A stretch of DNA of 64,000 nt from Physcomitrium patens. Taxonomy: Eukaryota > Streptophyta > Bryopsida > Funariales > Funariaceae. The notes under the pieces are model-generated. The model ran no database searches, was not told the origin of the DNA, and worked only from the letters and a program-made list of their open reading frames with translations. The position numbers and the translations under genes were made by a program. The stretch spans positions 7,691,311 through 7,755,310 of the forward strand of contig NC_037253.1 in the NCBI RefSeq assembly GCF_000002425.4. Reading direction: 5' to 3'. Positions 23,599-36,100 of the stretch are shown piece after piece. Each line of letters opens with the position of its first letter. Positions within the stretch are counted from its first letter, which is position 1.

Positions 23599-26375
23599 CT
23601 AGTGCACGAGAAGGATGACTGACCTGGATAAACCAAACGCCCGCTTGATGCCAACCCAATTACCATTCGCTTGCGCAGGTTCTAGAACCAGGTAAATCAC
23701 GAAGACGATGTACAGAGCAGTGGCCACTCCTAAGACTACAGATGCCGCCGTAGACTCGACAGTGCTGCCGAACACGGATACGAACAACAAGTACATGTTG
23801 ATTGTCATCACCAACAATGCGATGGTCCAAGCAATCACCTGGAATCATATATGTCACCACTAGTGGTGTAAAATTCCAAAAACAAAATGACGATCCAAGC
23901 CATCAAACCATAAACCACAATTGTGGCAATCGTTGAAAATTTGATGCTAAGAACATGAACTATACGAAGAGAAAATTTATGCAGGGACAAAATAAAATAT
24001 CGGGCCATAACCATCCATTACCTAATATGTTCAACACAGATACGCACCAGCTGTAATTAGTAACAAATATTTAGACATTTGAAAAAAACCCCAGCGTACC
24101 TTGGTAATATTGGTGATGACAAAAACACCCATAACTCGTTTGTTAGAAACTAGACACAGTAACGGGATGAGAGCAAATGGCAGCTGAATGGATTGCAGCA
24201 CATTTAGCCATTCGCTCAGATTATCCAGTTCGTTCTCTGAACTATCAAAGGAGAGAGCTACAATAACAGTGGGTACAATGGCGACAGCTCGTGTAACTAG
24301 AACTCGGATCCACTTCTTCACACGTAAGTCGAGGAAGCCAGCCATAACAAATTGACCTGCCACGGAAAGGATGTCTATAAATTACACCTAGAGCATCTCT
24401 AGTCTTAAAAATCATCAACAGTAATTTCAGTTCTACACACTCTTATCAAACGCCAACAGTTTGACAGCAACCATGCAATCTAAATCTGCAAGGTATTAAG
24501 CCTTTAATTGACCTTCTAGTGGTTAAACAAGCTTCACTCTGGCAACAGAATAAATAACAATTTCAGATTCTGTGCACAAACGCACACATAAACGTCGTGT
24601 ATCCCTCTTACATCCAAGGCCTACAGTGATCTAATAACATTCAAATCATGTCAATGGCATACCAGTATATGTGCCGGTCATAGTACTGCTCTGACCAGCA
24701 GCTAGCAGCCCAATGGCCCATATATAGAGAATTGGGAATAAACCGCCTCCATATCTCCGCTGGAGATACTCTCCAGCATTCGCCAGACCAATAGTTTCTG
24801 CTTCGTCTTTCCCGAAGAAGGCCTTTGCGAAAATAGCCATGATGCAGAGGTTGATCAAGAAGGAGATGAAAAGAGCGACAAATGATTCGATGTTGTAATA
24901 GCGGAGAGCTTCACGCACACGACTCTTCTTGGAGATGTCTACATCCCGTGATTGAACAAGAGCAGAATGCAGAAATATATTGTGTGGCATGATGACAGCC
25001 CCAACAATTCCGACAGCTTTATCCACGGCCTTTCTGGGAACAGACGGAAATATAAGGCCTGCAAGGCTAAAACCAGGCTTTAAGCACATACAGCACAGGT
25101 AGTCCTTTTCAATATCACCTGTGCAAATAACAGACCAACTCATGAACGAGAAATTAGCAGAGCTAAGGAAAGCTGTTAGCGCACCAGAGGCAACAGCTTT
25201 GATATTTGGATTGGTCTCTCCAAACATCCACGCAAATGAAAGTGCCATGATTCCAATGAAAACGCAGAATAAAAGCTCTAGTTTTCTAACGCCAAAGTTC
25301 TCCAAAAAGAGAAACAAGAACCTGAAAATTTCTCGAAAAAACAAGCGTTAATCCTCCTTGAAAACACAGAACAGGACCGAATTTGCAGAAACGTGAGTTG
25401 ACAAGAATGCTAGCAAACTTATTAACCTCGCACAAGTGCCAGCTATGAACCTCTACCGATACATTCATTTCTATCAACTACATTTTACAAGCACCAATAT
25501 CAATAAGTAATAAGTACAGACCATCTGTGACGGCTATGATCAACAACAAAAGATTCCAAGAGTAAGTCTTTTCCCAGGAACCTTATAACAGTAGCTTTTT
25601 AAACTGTGAACGGCGATTACTAACTATAAGTTGAAGTGATAACCCTGAAGATTGTCAATCAAATGTAATTCAAACCCATAAAGAGAAAAGTTTTTCACCA
25701 CATTAGAAATAAAAATAAAAATGTCATCAGGTTTAACCCTGACATATACCTAACCTGGACAATTCTATTACAATTTTGTAGAAACTAGAGAACACGATCA
25801 TACCCATCGATGCCAGTAATCAGCACACCAGCCCACAGGGGTATCCAGCCATTTGAAAGGATCCTGAAGGCAATAGCACTTCCAATGACTTGTTGAACAT
25901 CGGCACCAATAATGGCGACCTCTGTCATGACCCAAAGAACCATACGAGCCCATACAGGATATTCTTCTCTGCATAGCTCTGCCAAGTGACAACCTGTTGC
26001 AACTCCAAGTCTAGCAGCAAGCTGTTGGATAAGAAGCCCCATGATTGTGGCCCACATTAGTAACCACAGAAGGGCGTATCCTGCAGTTGCTCCTGACTGC
26101 AGGTCACTCTCAATGTTCCCAGGGTCAAGGTATGCAATGCTCATCAAAAATCCAGGTCCAGCAAACATCCACAGCTTACGCCATGAAAATTTTGGAAGAA
26201 AGTCTATATCTCCTCCTTCCTCATCGGTATCTGGTTCGTCACCAAAATGGACATTGATTTGCTCTGATTTTTCATATGCTCTATCCGCGTCATCATGACA
26301 CTGTCGTCCTGTAGCTTTAATGCCAGCCCCATTCAAGTTTCTCGAACGCAAAAGAGGCTCAGAATCTGTTGTCAT
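23599..26375 (-). CDS. NRAMP3/4-type divalent metal transporter
   Basis: A proton-coupled Fe/Mn exporter of the NRAMP family, expected in the vacuolar membrane. Exons on the minus strand: 25804-26375, 25185-25321, 24663-25058, 24100-24356, 23599-23838, giving 533 residues, normal for the family. The metal-binding DPGN of helix 1 is at residues 84-87 and the [15 protein letters not shown] of helix 6 is intact. The N-terminal SEPLL resembles the dileucine signal (NEPLL) of Arabidopsis NRAMP3. Family phrases [12 protein letters not shown] and [10 protein letters not shown] are present. I chose the ATG at 26375; the frame upstream has no other ATG. The 126-nt intron 25059-25184 is a multiple of three and stop-free (see findings). 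The last residues diverge from the family. Confidence 0.94.
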
Positions 26376-28457
26376 GGTGGGGACGAACACTTGGAACTCT
26401 GATCCTATTCTGTCACTATCAAGACTTGTCAAACTGTCATTCTAAACCTGTTACGATGATTTCTGCCCAACCCCATAAAATCGAATTCCTATTCACCATG
26501 TCTCAACTTAACTTGAGAAGATCCATTCTGTCGGGAAGATTGTACTGCAAAATAAACAAATGAAAAATGTCGGCCCTTCTTTGTTGAGAATTAATACCAA
26601 ATAAAATCGAATAGAGTTACTGCAGAATCGTGCAATTATAAGAGGCGAACAAACAAAATAGTTGTTAACTAGCTTACAAAGTGAATTTGCCCACAGAAAA
26701 GAAAAGCTTACATGCAAATCGCATTTGATGAAATCAGCTCACTGCATCTACTGACGACAATCGAATACACGTATCAAACTTCTCTTCGCTTCTAGGAAGC
26801 AAATTTGCGAAGCATACTCCTTCACCTAATAAAATAAGAAACGGTTGAATAAACATACATTAGGAAGTTTGAGACTGCTTGAGGCAATAAGTGACCGGCA
26901 CGTTCAGTCTCAAAATCAGTGCTTAATTGAACCGGCTGTAGGGTTAAAGAGAATTTGAACTATTTACTGCTGGGATAGTAAGCGGGAATATTCTACGCAA
27001 CAGAATCCACGAGAGAAATTATGGCATCCGGGACAGTTCAAAATGTTCGTCTTGACCTAAACTCGACATATTGAAACCCTAAAGCTCAGACTCAACCACT
27101 ATATGTAAAAGATTAGAATCCCTGATCTTCAATTAAAATCTCAAACCATTAATCAATAAGCGCCGGACTTAATCATGTCGGTTCTGACCACAACCTACAA
27201 CGAAAAAGCGAAATGTCCCAGTGATGCTAACGCAAAAACAAAATAGAATCCCACTAACGCATACAACCACAACAACCAACTAGTTCTTTCGACGCTTATA
27301 ATAGGTCAAGAGGAAACTAGCTCAAGTACAATGCCTGTAAATTTCGTCCCAATTCAAAGAGCTAAGCATCCAATCCCCAAACTTTCTGAGCACCAAGTTT
27401 CTATAATAATAATAAACCCTCGTTTTACGTACACGAAAGCATGACATTACATAATCAGAAATACCCACTAACACATGAGCGTGTTCAATACATTCCAATC
27501 TATGTATCTTCCAACGCTACTGCGATGGATCTGAACCACGGTCAGCTCTGCAGTTGTCTGTATAATTGACCACTCTCCCATCTTTTTCCTGTCGCTGATA
27601 AACACTGGTAGCTTAATTAGAACAACAGCAAACAGAGAATCTAGAAAGGAGAAAATGATATATCATTCACCGCAATACCTTTTCACAAATCGCCCCCAAG
27701 ACGAAACAAGACTAGTGGGACAAATCCACCAAAACTACACTCAGTACCCGGAAGTAGCTTCAATCACCTCCCCAAAATCCACACTTCGAATAATCACAAA
27801 AGCTTTCCAGGAGAAGCAGGTCATCAGCACCCCTGCATGTTTCAAAGTATTGCGGCGACTGAGGATCTGTGAATGAATTTGTGCAAATGCCCAACTTACA
27901 ACCCGTGCCCTCCCCTTCCACATGATCGATTCGTGCCAGTGAGACAAAAGGATTCACACATAATCCTCTGCTCTACCGTGCAACCACGTGACTCAAAGCG
28001 AAAAACCGGAAGAAAGGATCCTTACAACTCTTAATCCATCTCACAGATGGTCCAAAACAATCCAAAGTGATGCAAAACCGTCACGTTCCAAAACTCAAGG
28101 CCCAGAAACCGCCTACGCATTACGCACTAACGAACCATCTCCGAAAACCAGGCCACCGTGCACCTCGGCTCTCAATGCCCCGACGAACTTGTCACACAAC
28201 TTCAGCAATCCCCTCTATGATTCCTCTCAAAAAAAACTAAAAAAACTAAAAAACACTACACAGACACAGAGACAAAGCGCACGGGTATTCACTACACGCC
28301 ACTACGACCTCCACCTCCTCCTAATCCAAAATTCGCAAGATTCCATCCCGCAGCATCAGAATCGAAACTCCAAACCACACATCAAACCATACATTGTTCA
28401 TCGCAAATTACTCCTCAGTTGACTACATCCACTACCACCACCCACACACAGACATAT

Positions 28458-28490
<33 letters not shown>

Positions 28491-28700
28491 GAATAAATAG
28501 ACAAACACACACACACCTCAGTTGTAACCAACACCACCACCACCGTAATTCCGCATGGAACTAGACTCACACGCAACACCCAGATCCAGCTCTGTGTGTG
28601 TGTGGCTTTCTCCCTCAGCAATCGACCATCAAAGGCTTCGTCCCTCATCCCTCCTCCTGCAGTGACTACGACGATATTGCGACGATTGTTCACGCGATCC
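26376..28700 (-). promoter_or_regulatory. NRAMP leader and upstream region
   Basis: About 2.3 kb upstream of the NRAMP start contains no convincing coding frame. The 144-codon frame at 27988-28422 (+) is low-complexity Thr/Ser/Pro/Asn sequence. The region near 26700-28000 probably contains leader exons and introns, but I could not fix them. A TA microsatellite (28460-28488) and short CA and TG runs mark the distal end. Confidence 0.4.
28460..28488. repeat. TA microsatellite
   Basis: An uninterrupted run of about 14 TA units, flanked by CA-rich simple sequence. Confidence 0.9.
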
Positions 28701-30406
28701 GGCTTTTCCCTTCGCCCAGGGTAGAGGGCCCCCTGGATACTGCCACAATGGCAGAGTTTCCACGTGTCAGAATTGGGACCCCTTGCTCATGGACGAGGTG
28801 GCGACGGGGATCCGAGGCCATGCTTTTACGAAGTCCTACGTGTGCGGCAGTCCCACGTCCCGAGATCTTGCCCCCCTCGTTCCACTCTTTCTCTTCTCCG
28901 TTTGCTTCCCCCCCTCGCTCCCCAATAATCCACTTCGTTTGTTCCTCACACTGCACTCTCTGTCGCCCTTTAGCCAGTGATGCGGTGCCTTGTGGGCGTG
29001 ACTAGGTGGTTGAGTGTACTCCTCTTCCTCCATGTTTATAATATTAGATTGAGGATGGTGTAGAAATTAAGTTATAAACCATGAGAAGAAGTACATCATG
29101 GCCCACCAAAGCTAATTTTTGATAGTGTAGTTTTCATAGCCCTTCATACTAACAGACTGGAATTCAATTCTCTTTTATTTGCCATTGTGTGCCACTGCAG
29201 ATATTGATACGTAATTTTGATTGTAGCAACAGAACTGAGTACACATTGTAAAACGAATAGATAGCTATATATATATATATATATATTTAAAGACTTCAAC
29301 AAGAAGTTAATGACTTTTTTTTCTGGAAGTTATTAGAATTTGAATAAAAATATTCTATCACTATTACAAGTTTCACGAGAGAGGATTCATGAATGACATA
29401 AGATTATTCGAATATTACACGAAATTGAACACTGTTTCTTGCAAAATATAATTATGTACGTTTACACTCCGCGTTGCAAAATACTAAGGTAAAAATTAAT
29501 GTGAATGTGGAAAAGAAGAAGAAGAAATAGAGGTGGGTTAAGAAATTAAGAGTCTCTGGACTGTCCTCATCTTTTAAGCACATGCGGGACCCAATTCCAT
29601 GAAGTTGATCTGCACAAGGAGGGCCCATGATTCACACCTCTCAACATCTGCTGACTAGGCGATTGCGACAAGTCCAGGTGGCAGACCACGTAGGCTAAAA
29701 AAGAACACGCTGGAATCGAAAGTGGCTGAGAGGTGGCCTCGTGGCTTGCTGACCCCGTCGTGAGGAGTCCACACTCTCGGTGACTGTCAGTCAGCCCTTC
29801 TATTCCACGCTTGCGCCGTTGCTCCTCTTTGAAGATTCGGGCTGTGGAGATCTATCTCTCCGCTTAGGGCTGGGAAGTTCAGAGTAGTGGGTATTGCATT
29901 AGCAGATTCTAGTTTCGATGTATGGTTTTTAAAATGTCGTTAGATTGGAGTTTTTAAAAACAATACTGATATTCTCGAGATAAATTTATGTTAATAAGTT
30001 CTTTGTTGTGGATCTCATCATTTATCTTGCTAGTTAAAAAATGTTTTGAATAAAAAGAGATATAATAAAATCCAATATTTGAAATTAAGTTTCATCTAAT
30101 GCAAACTTAAATGTCCATAGTAAAGAATGGATCAAGAAAATTAAGACAATGTCAAACACATATTATGGTAATTTTTATTATACATCTAAAATTGTAGCTT
30201 TTGCATTTTTCTTCATTTCTAAGTTGTTTCCACAAGTTATTCGTGTGAGTGGAGAAATGAGTAAAGAAAACTTTGTAGAAGTCCAACAAAAAAACTATGT
30301 GATTTTAAAAAATTATGTAATTTTAGTATTACATTAAATTGTTTTTTTATCTCCATAATATGAATATAAAAAATAAATCCAGAAAATAGTATAAAAAATA
30401 AATAAA

Positions 30407-30410
<4 letters not shown>

Positions 30411-30454
<44 letters not shown>
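30411..30454. repeat. TA microsatellite, about 22 units
   Basis: A long uninterrupted TA run inside AT-rich spacer DNA. Confidence 0.92.
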
Positions 30455-30458
<4 letters not shown>

Positions 30459-30841
30459 ACATATAGATATGTATATATCTTTATAATATTTAGACATAAA
30501 ATTTTAATTAAGAAAAAGTTATTTCTTATTGAAATAATATATGAAAAATTTCAAAATGTATTATCAAAATAATCAAATAACAAATAGTAGTTAAATAAAC
30601 TATAAATATAAATCCAATTAATAAAAATATCATATATATTTGGTAATGTACATGCGAGTTAAAAATTCTAAAACAATTCAAATATCCTGTCAGTTTATTA
30701 GTATATTGATGTTATCAACAATAAAAGTTTGATACAATCTACAAAAAAATTATGATTTTTTAAATCTCCACAATAACCATAGATTTGATGAATAAATAAG
30801 ATTTTTCTATTATGATGTTTTTTTTAATCAACAAGTTAGAG

Positions 30842-31267
30842 GATTATTGTAATTCAAATGAATTGTTTGCATGCTTTTGATATTAATATACCTACAAAAT
30901 TTTATCTTTTTATTTTATCTAAATTTGATAATAAAAAAATTACACAAAATTCTAAAATTTGATGACTGCCTTTGTATTAGAAAATTATCATCACATTCAT
31001 GTTTTCTAAATAAAACACTTCAGATGTATTATAAGTAAATTTATTACAATTTAACTTTTAAATTTTCCATAAACTCGTTTATTTAAATGTTTAACAAAAT
31101 ATGCTCTTTTTCTTTTTCTTTTTCTTTTTTTTCCTTTTTTTTTTCTACTACATAATCTATGTCATTAGAAAAACATAGCATATAATTTATTGCAAAAAAT
31201 GGTATCCAATTTAAACTTGCATCGTAAAAGAATATATTTTTGACAATTCATTTGAATTACAATAATC
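30842..31267. repeat. 25-bp perfect inverted repeat 376 bp apart
   Basis: The arm gattattgtaattcaaatg plus aattgt at 30842-30866 is repeated exactly in reverse complement at 31243-31267. The sequence between is AT-rich without a coding frame. It may mark the ends of a decayed non-autonomous element; no target-site duplication is evident. Confidence 0.7.
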
Positions 31268-31566
31268 TTTTATGTTCTTAAATATATTTTAGAACTTGAT
31301 CAAATTTTGATAATATTATATAGTTTAAAAATGCATATTTAAATTTTGAATTTTGAATTTTAAATATCTATAAAATAACTAGATTCTATTCACAACTGCA
31401 TTATAATCATATTTACTCAAAGTTTATGTAAATAAAAACTCAAAAAAATAATAATAATAATAATAATAATTCTAAATATCTATGGTTATCTAGAATCCAT
31501 TCCCAACTTAGATATGAGGAGAAATAAAACTTTAACATTAAGCACATCTAGATGAAGATATAAAAA

Positions 31567-31772
31567 GGGGGGATGTTAAATAGACCCATGCTTTTACTAA
31601 ATAGATCCACCTTTGATGAAGAGTATGGTAATCATGATGGTTGGTTTTTATAGGTTGCAGATCCAATAATGAGAAAATGAATCTAGAAATCAGTATTTTT
31701 TTTTTCATGATGGCTAGGGTGGATGGGTACATTTAGCAAAAGCTTGGATCCATTTAACATTTAACATTCCCC
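31567..31772. mobile_element. MITE-like foldback element, 206 bp
   Basis: Long imperfect terminal inverted repeats of about 45-55 nt face each other. The left end runs ggggggatgttaaat, then cttttactaaat and gatccacc; the right end in reverse complement gives ggggaatgttaaat, then gcttttgctaaat and catccacc. The centre is about 100 nt and non-coding. A small DNA transposon derivative is the simplest reading. I could not recognise a target-site duplication, so the superfamily is open. Confidence 0.7.
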
Positions 31773-33177
31773 TCAACAAATGTACAAAGTAGACAAATGG
31801 GTTGAAAAGCCATTGTGGCCGCCCAAATAAGTTATAGAATTACACACCGCCTTAGCCAAGAGGAGTAGCCTCCACAGCCTTAAAATAAAATCTGGAAGCA
31901 TTTTCAGATTTATTTAGTCAGGTGCTTTATGGCAATGCATTAGCCTGCCCGAGATGGACTCCACCGAACGGATGATAAATAACTGAATGATTTGCATCCA
32001 TATATATATATGTATATTAAGTTGGATTGTTTAAGCTGAACCTAAAAGCCCCTCGTGCTTCATCGGGGAATAGTGGCCATCAATCGTCCTCCTTCAAGTC
32101 GACGGCTCATTACTCCCCCCAATACCGGAGCCCCTGGCGCCTCCCTCGCTCTCTCTCGCGCTCTCTGTTTCCCTCCCGCCTCCATTTGGATCATGCCATC
32201 TTTCCCGGCATATTTTTTCATTTGAAGTTTGTATCAATCCCCCGTGCTTAGGGTTTCCAACGATCCCACCCGGCTTACCCTTTTCCTCATCTGTAGCTTT
32301 GAAGCTCCGGAGCTTCGCGGTGAAGAGGGCGATCCTGGAGTTAGGGCCCGGGAGCTTGTTGTGTGTTATTTGAATCAAGGGCACCAAGGGCATTTGATAA
32401 GGTGAGGCTATTATTATTATTATTATTAAAATTATTATTCTTCTCCTTCTTGTCATGTCGACACTGGAATAGTGGACCTATTTGTTTCGTTTTTTGATGA
32501 GATCTTCGGTCATGTACAAGGACGAGATCGTGTGATCAGTGGCTGAGAGAGCCTACCTTGCAGAGAATTAGTTTTTTTGCTTGGGGTTTGAGAATACAAT
32601 GGAGCCTGTTGTTGAGGGTGTAGTGGGAGGAATTAGGGCGATTAGGCTTGGGTAGGATATGTCATTAATTTTGAAAAGTCCACCAGGACAGCCTTGTGGA
32701 GCTATTCATTCGTTGCGAAGCTCGAAGTATTTGAATCATCACACATTGTCTCCTTCCAAGGATGAGTAATGTTATGTGTTCTGTCTGAACAAAGTCAATA
32801 AACTCTTGTGACGATGAGCACCGATAAAATGTCGTAGGATTATGTCCAGGAACACCTGATATGGCCATCCTCTGCACAAGACACCAAGGGTTGCTTTCTG
32901 TCCTGTTCAGCAATGTTGGGTACGACACATAAAATAATTTTGAAATGAGATTTAGATTGATTGGTACGTTCCATTGCCGTTAGATAGTTTTTTTTTTGGT
33001 TTTGTTTTTAATTATTTACGGAGCATTTCTGTGCAGATTTATGAGAGATCAAATACAGGAAGGGAGCCTAATTCACCGAGCTAGACGCACTTGATAGTTT
33101 TCTCCAGATAGAGTTCAAGGAGGACCCTATTATATTTCACCTGTTAACTGTAGTGGAGAATTGGATAAACGAGCAAG
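31773..33177 (+). promoter_or_regulatory. Promoter and leader of the GBPL3-type gene
   Basis: The composition becomes balanced from about 32030. A short TA run at 32000-32015 is the nearest TATA-like sequence, and an ATT run lies at 32409-32430. No open frame is convincing. The interval probably includes a leader exon and intron, since several AG acceptor-like sites precede the ATG at 33178. Confidence 0.4.
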
Positions 33178-36100
33178 ATGTTGTCCAGGTTTGGTTTTCG
33201 GACTCCCCAGAAACCGCCTAAACCAGATGATCCCGAACCCGAGCCTGAAACACCAGTTGTTATACAAACCCAGCGACCACAGTATGCAGTTCCTCCCACG
33301 AGTGGTGCAGGTGGTCCAGCTCGTCCTCTACGACTCGTGTATTGCGATGAGAAAGGCAAGTTTAAGATGGATCCAGAAGCGGTGGCAGCTCTACATATGG
33401 TGAAATGTCCGCTTGGTGTAGTAGCTGTATGTGGACGTGCTCGACAAGGGAAGAGTTTCATTCTAAATCAGGTTTGTTAAGTCCATCACCTCTTAAATTA
33501 CATGCGAAGACTTCTGCGCTTGGAAATCTTAGTTCTATCCCTTCATTTGTATGTTGCAGGAGTCAACCACATGTACAATTTCCTGCACCTGCTATCTTCG
33601 AATATAATCTTCACTGAGCAACCATAATAGGTTCTAGGATTATCTAGTGGTGAAGATATACTGTTGTTCGTTTCTGTACAGCTTCTTGGACGAAGTAGTG
33701 GTTTTACTGTTGGACCCACACACAGGCCTTGTACGAAAGGTTTATGGATGTGGAGTTCTCCTCTGAAGAGGACAGCACCTGATGGCAGCGAATACAGTTT
33801 ATTACTCCTGGACAGCGAAGGAATAGATGCTTATGATCAAACGGTAAGTTCTTTTCTTTACGACTTGATTTTAGTATTGTTCCTTGCTCGACTGGATCTA
33901 TGTTTTAAGTTCCCATTCCAACTCCCTTCTTCCCTCCCAATTTTTCCCACCTTCACCCCCTTCCTTCTTCTCACTAGACTTACTGTTGACTGTATCCACA
34001 TTTGGCAGGGAACATACAGCACACAAATCTTCTCCTTGGCTGTTTTGTTATCAAGCATGTTCGTATATAATCAGGTCAGTGCTATGCCCATCATTTCCTT
34101 AAGTGATGTTCCTTTTTACATTTAAACTGGAGGATGCTGGCTGAACATCTGATAGCTCCGAATCACAGCTACTGCGCTGATACTGCGGGTTCTAACTGAA
34201 CCACAGTATATCGGCACATTTGGAAAGTGGAGGGAAGTCTTACATGCTTTGATTTAATCATCGGTATCCTAACGTAGGTGGATCACTTTGGATTGAACAG
34301 ATGGGTGGCATTGATGAGGCAGCTTTGGATAAATTATCCCTTGTGACGGAGATGACTAAACACATCCAAGTTCGAGCATCATCTTCACGGGGAGCTTCAG
34401 CCTCCGAGATTGGACAATTCTCTCCTCTTTTCTTGTGGTTGCTTCGAGTGAGTTTTCTAAACGTCTACATTAACGCTCTATACTTGAGATGTTATGAGCT
34501 TGATGATGTTAATCGACGCTGGCAGTGAGACTGAAATCAATTTTTCTATTCATAGCAGAAGGGTGCATCGTCTCTTCTTAATTGATTTTGCACTGGGGTG
34601 GTTGTCCCTGGTTCACAGTATGAAAGGTTTCGCTTTTCAGGAACGTTTTTTATTATTTATTATTTTTTAATCCTTCATATTCTTCTGTTTGAAATACATC
34701 GAATATTGATGCGTGTTTTGTACAGGATTTTTATTTAGACTTGACTGAGGATGGACATCGTATCACTCCAAGAGACTATTTGGAGTCAGCTCTGCAGTCC
34801 ATTCCCGGCGCTGGAAAAGCTATTTCTTCTAAGAACGAGGTTAATCCAGCACATGCAAAGTAGCTAGTCTTTATGCTTACTTAGCAAGCTCAGTCCTATA
34901 GGACTGTTATTCGCAGTAAGTTTTATAAGTTATTTGAGAAAACTCTGAGCTAGTCGTGTTCACTTCAAGCGAAAGTTAATGCTCTTGTTTGCTGGTATCT
35001 GCAGATACGAAGTTCTATTCGGGCTTTATTTCCTGAGCGTGATTGTTTCACACTTGTGCGACCCCTGAATGATGAAAAAGAGCTGCAGAAACTTGACCAA
35101 ATAAACGTAAGCAGGGTTGTACCTTTTCTATGTTCTTGAGACTTTCTTATGTGAGTTGTTGTGAAACTTTACCTTCCGTGATGATGTACGTGTTCAAATT
35201 TCACGCTGAATGCAACTTTAGCTTCTTATGGGATTGATTGTCTTACAGATGGAGAAAATGCGACCAGAGTTCAGAGTAGGGCTCGATGCTTTGACGAAAT
35301 ATATATTTGAAAGAACAAGACCTAAGCAGCTCGGCACTCTTGTGATGAATGGTCCTATGTTTGCTGGTTTAACACAATCATTTTTGGATGCCATAAACGC
35401 TGGTGCTGTCCCCACCATATCAACTTCTTGGCAGGTTAATCCTTACTACCTCAGGAAGGCCCCGCAATTTCAATGATGCAAAGTGACTTCTATTTTCGCT
35501 TATTTCAGTGTGTGTTTATCTGTTGCTGCTTGTCAATCAAAGCACCGGCGTATATGTCGATTAATGCCTGGACAACCAAACATCGAATTGGTTGTTTGAG
35601 TTGTTTAGTTTTTCAAGTATTAACTGCTAGACAATCTGTGCAGAATGTTGAAGAGAATGAGTGCCGACGTGCTCATGACATGGCAGTTCAAAAATATTCC
35701 TTAGTCTTCAATAAGGATGTCACTCATGATGAGGTTAGATGCCAATGCTTTATTCCAATCAAGTGGCTCTTTTGCGGTTCTTCTTCTTCTGCTGGTTGGC
35801 TACATCAAGGGAGACATGTGTAGTTTAATGAACAACTTATTGAGAACATCTTGCTTCACATATTAAAGTGTTAAATGCTGATCAGCCTTTGGATGTATTA
35901 TCACCTGAATGCAGGTTGCTCTTCAAGAAGCACAAGAAGAAGCTGTCCAAGCAGCATTTTCTGTTTATAATTCCGAGGCTGTTGGGAACGGAGTTGTTCG
36001 AAGAAATCACGAGAAGCAACTGCATGCTACTCTTAAGCGACAGTTCGAGGTACTCTTTTTTGCTGTGGACATGGATTCTTTAAGTATCTGTTTTGCACAT

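Larger units (their letters stand above)
28701..31560. other. Spacer, mostly AT-rich, no gene seen
   Basis: 28701-29040 and 29560-29900 have balanced composition and may be promoter DNA; overlapping 65-135-codon frames there occur on both strands and are not credible genes. The rest is very AT-rich, with TA runs at 29265-29286 and 30411-30454, CTTTTT-rich sequence near 31108-31142 and an AAT run at 31448-31471. Confidence 0.55.

Noticed and set aside
27988-28422. 144-codon plus-strand frame
   Set aside because: Low-complexity Thr/Ser/Pro/Asn translation in probable NRAMP promoter or leader DNA.
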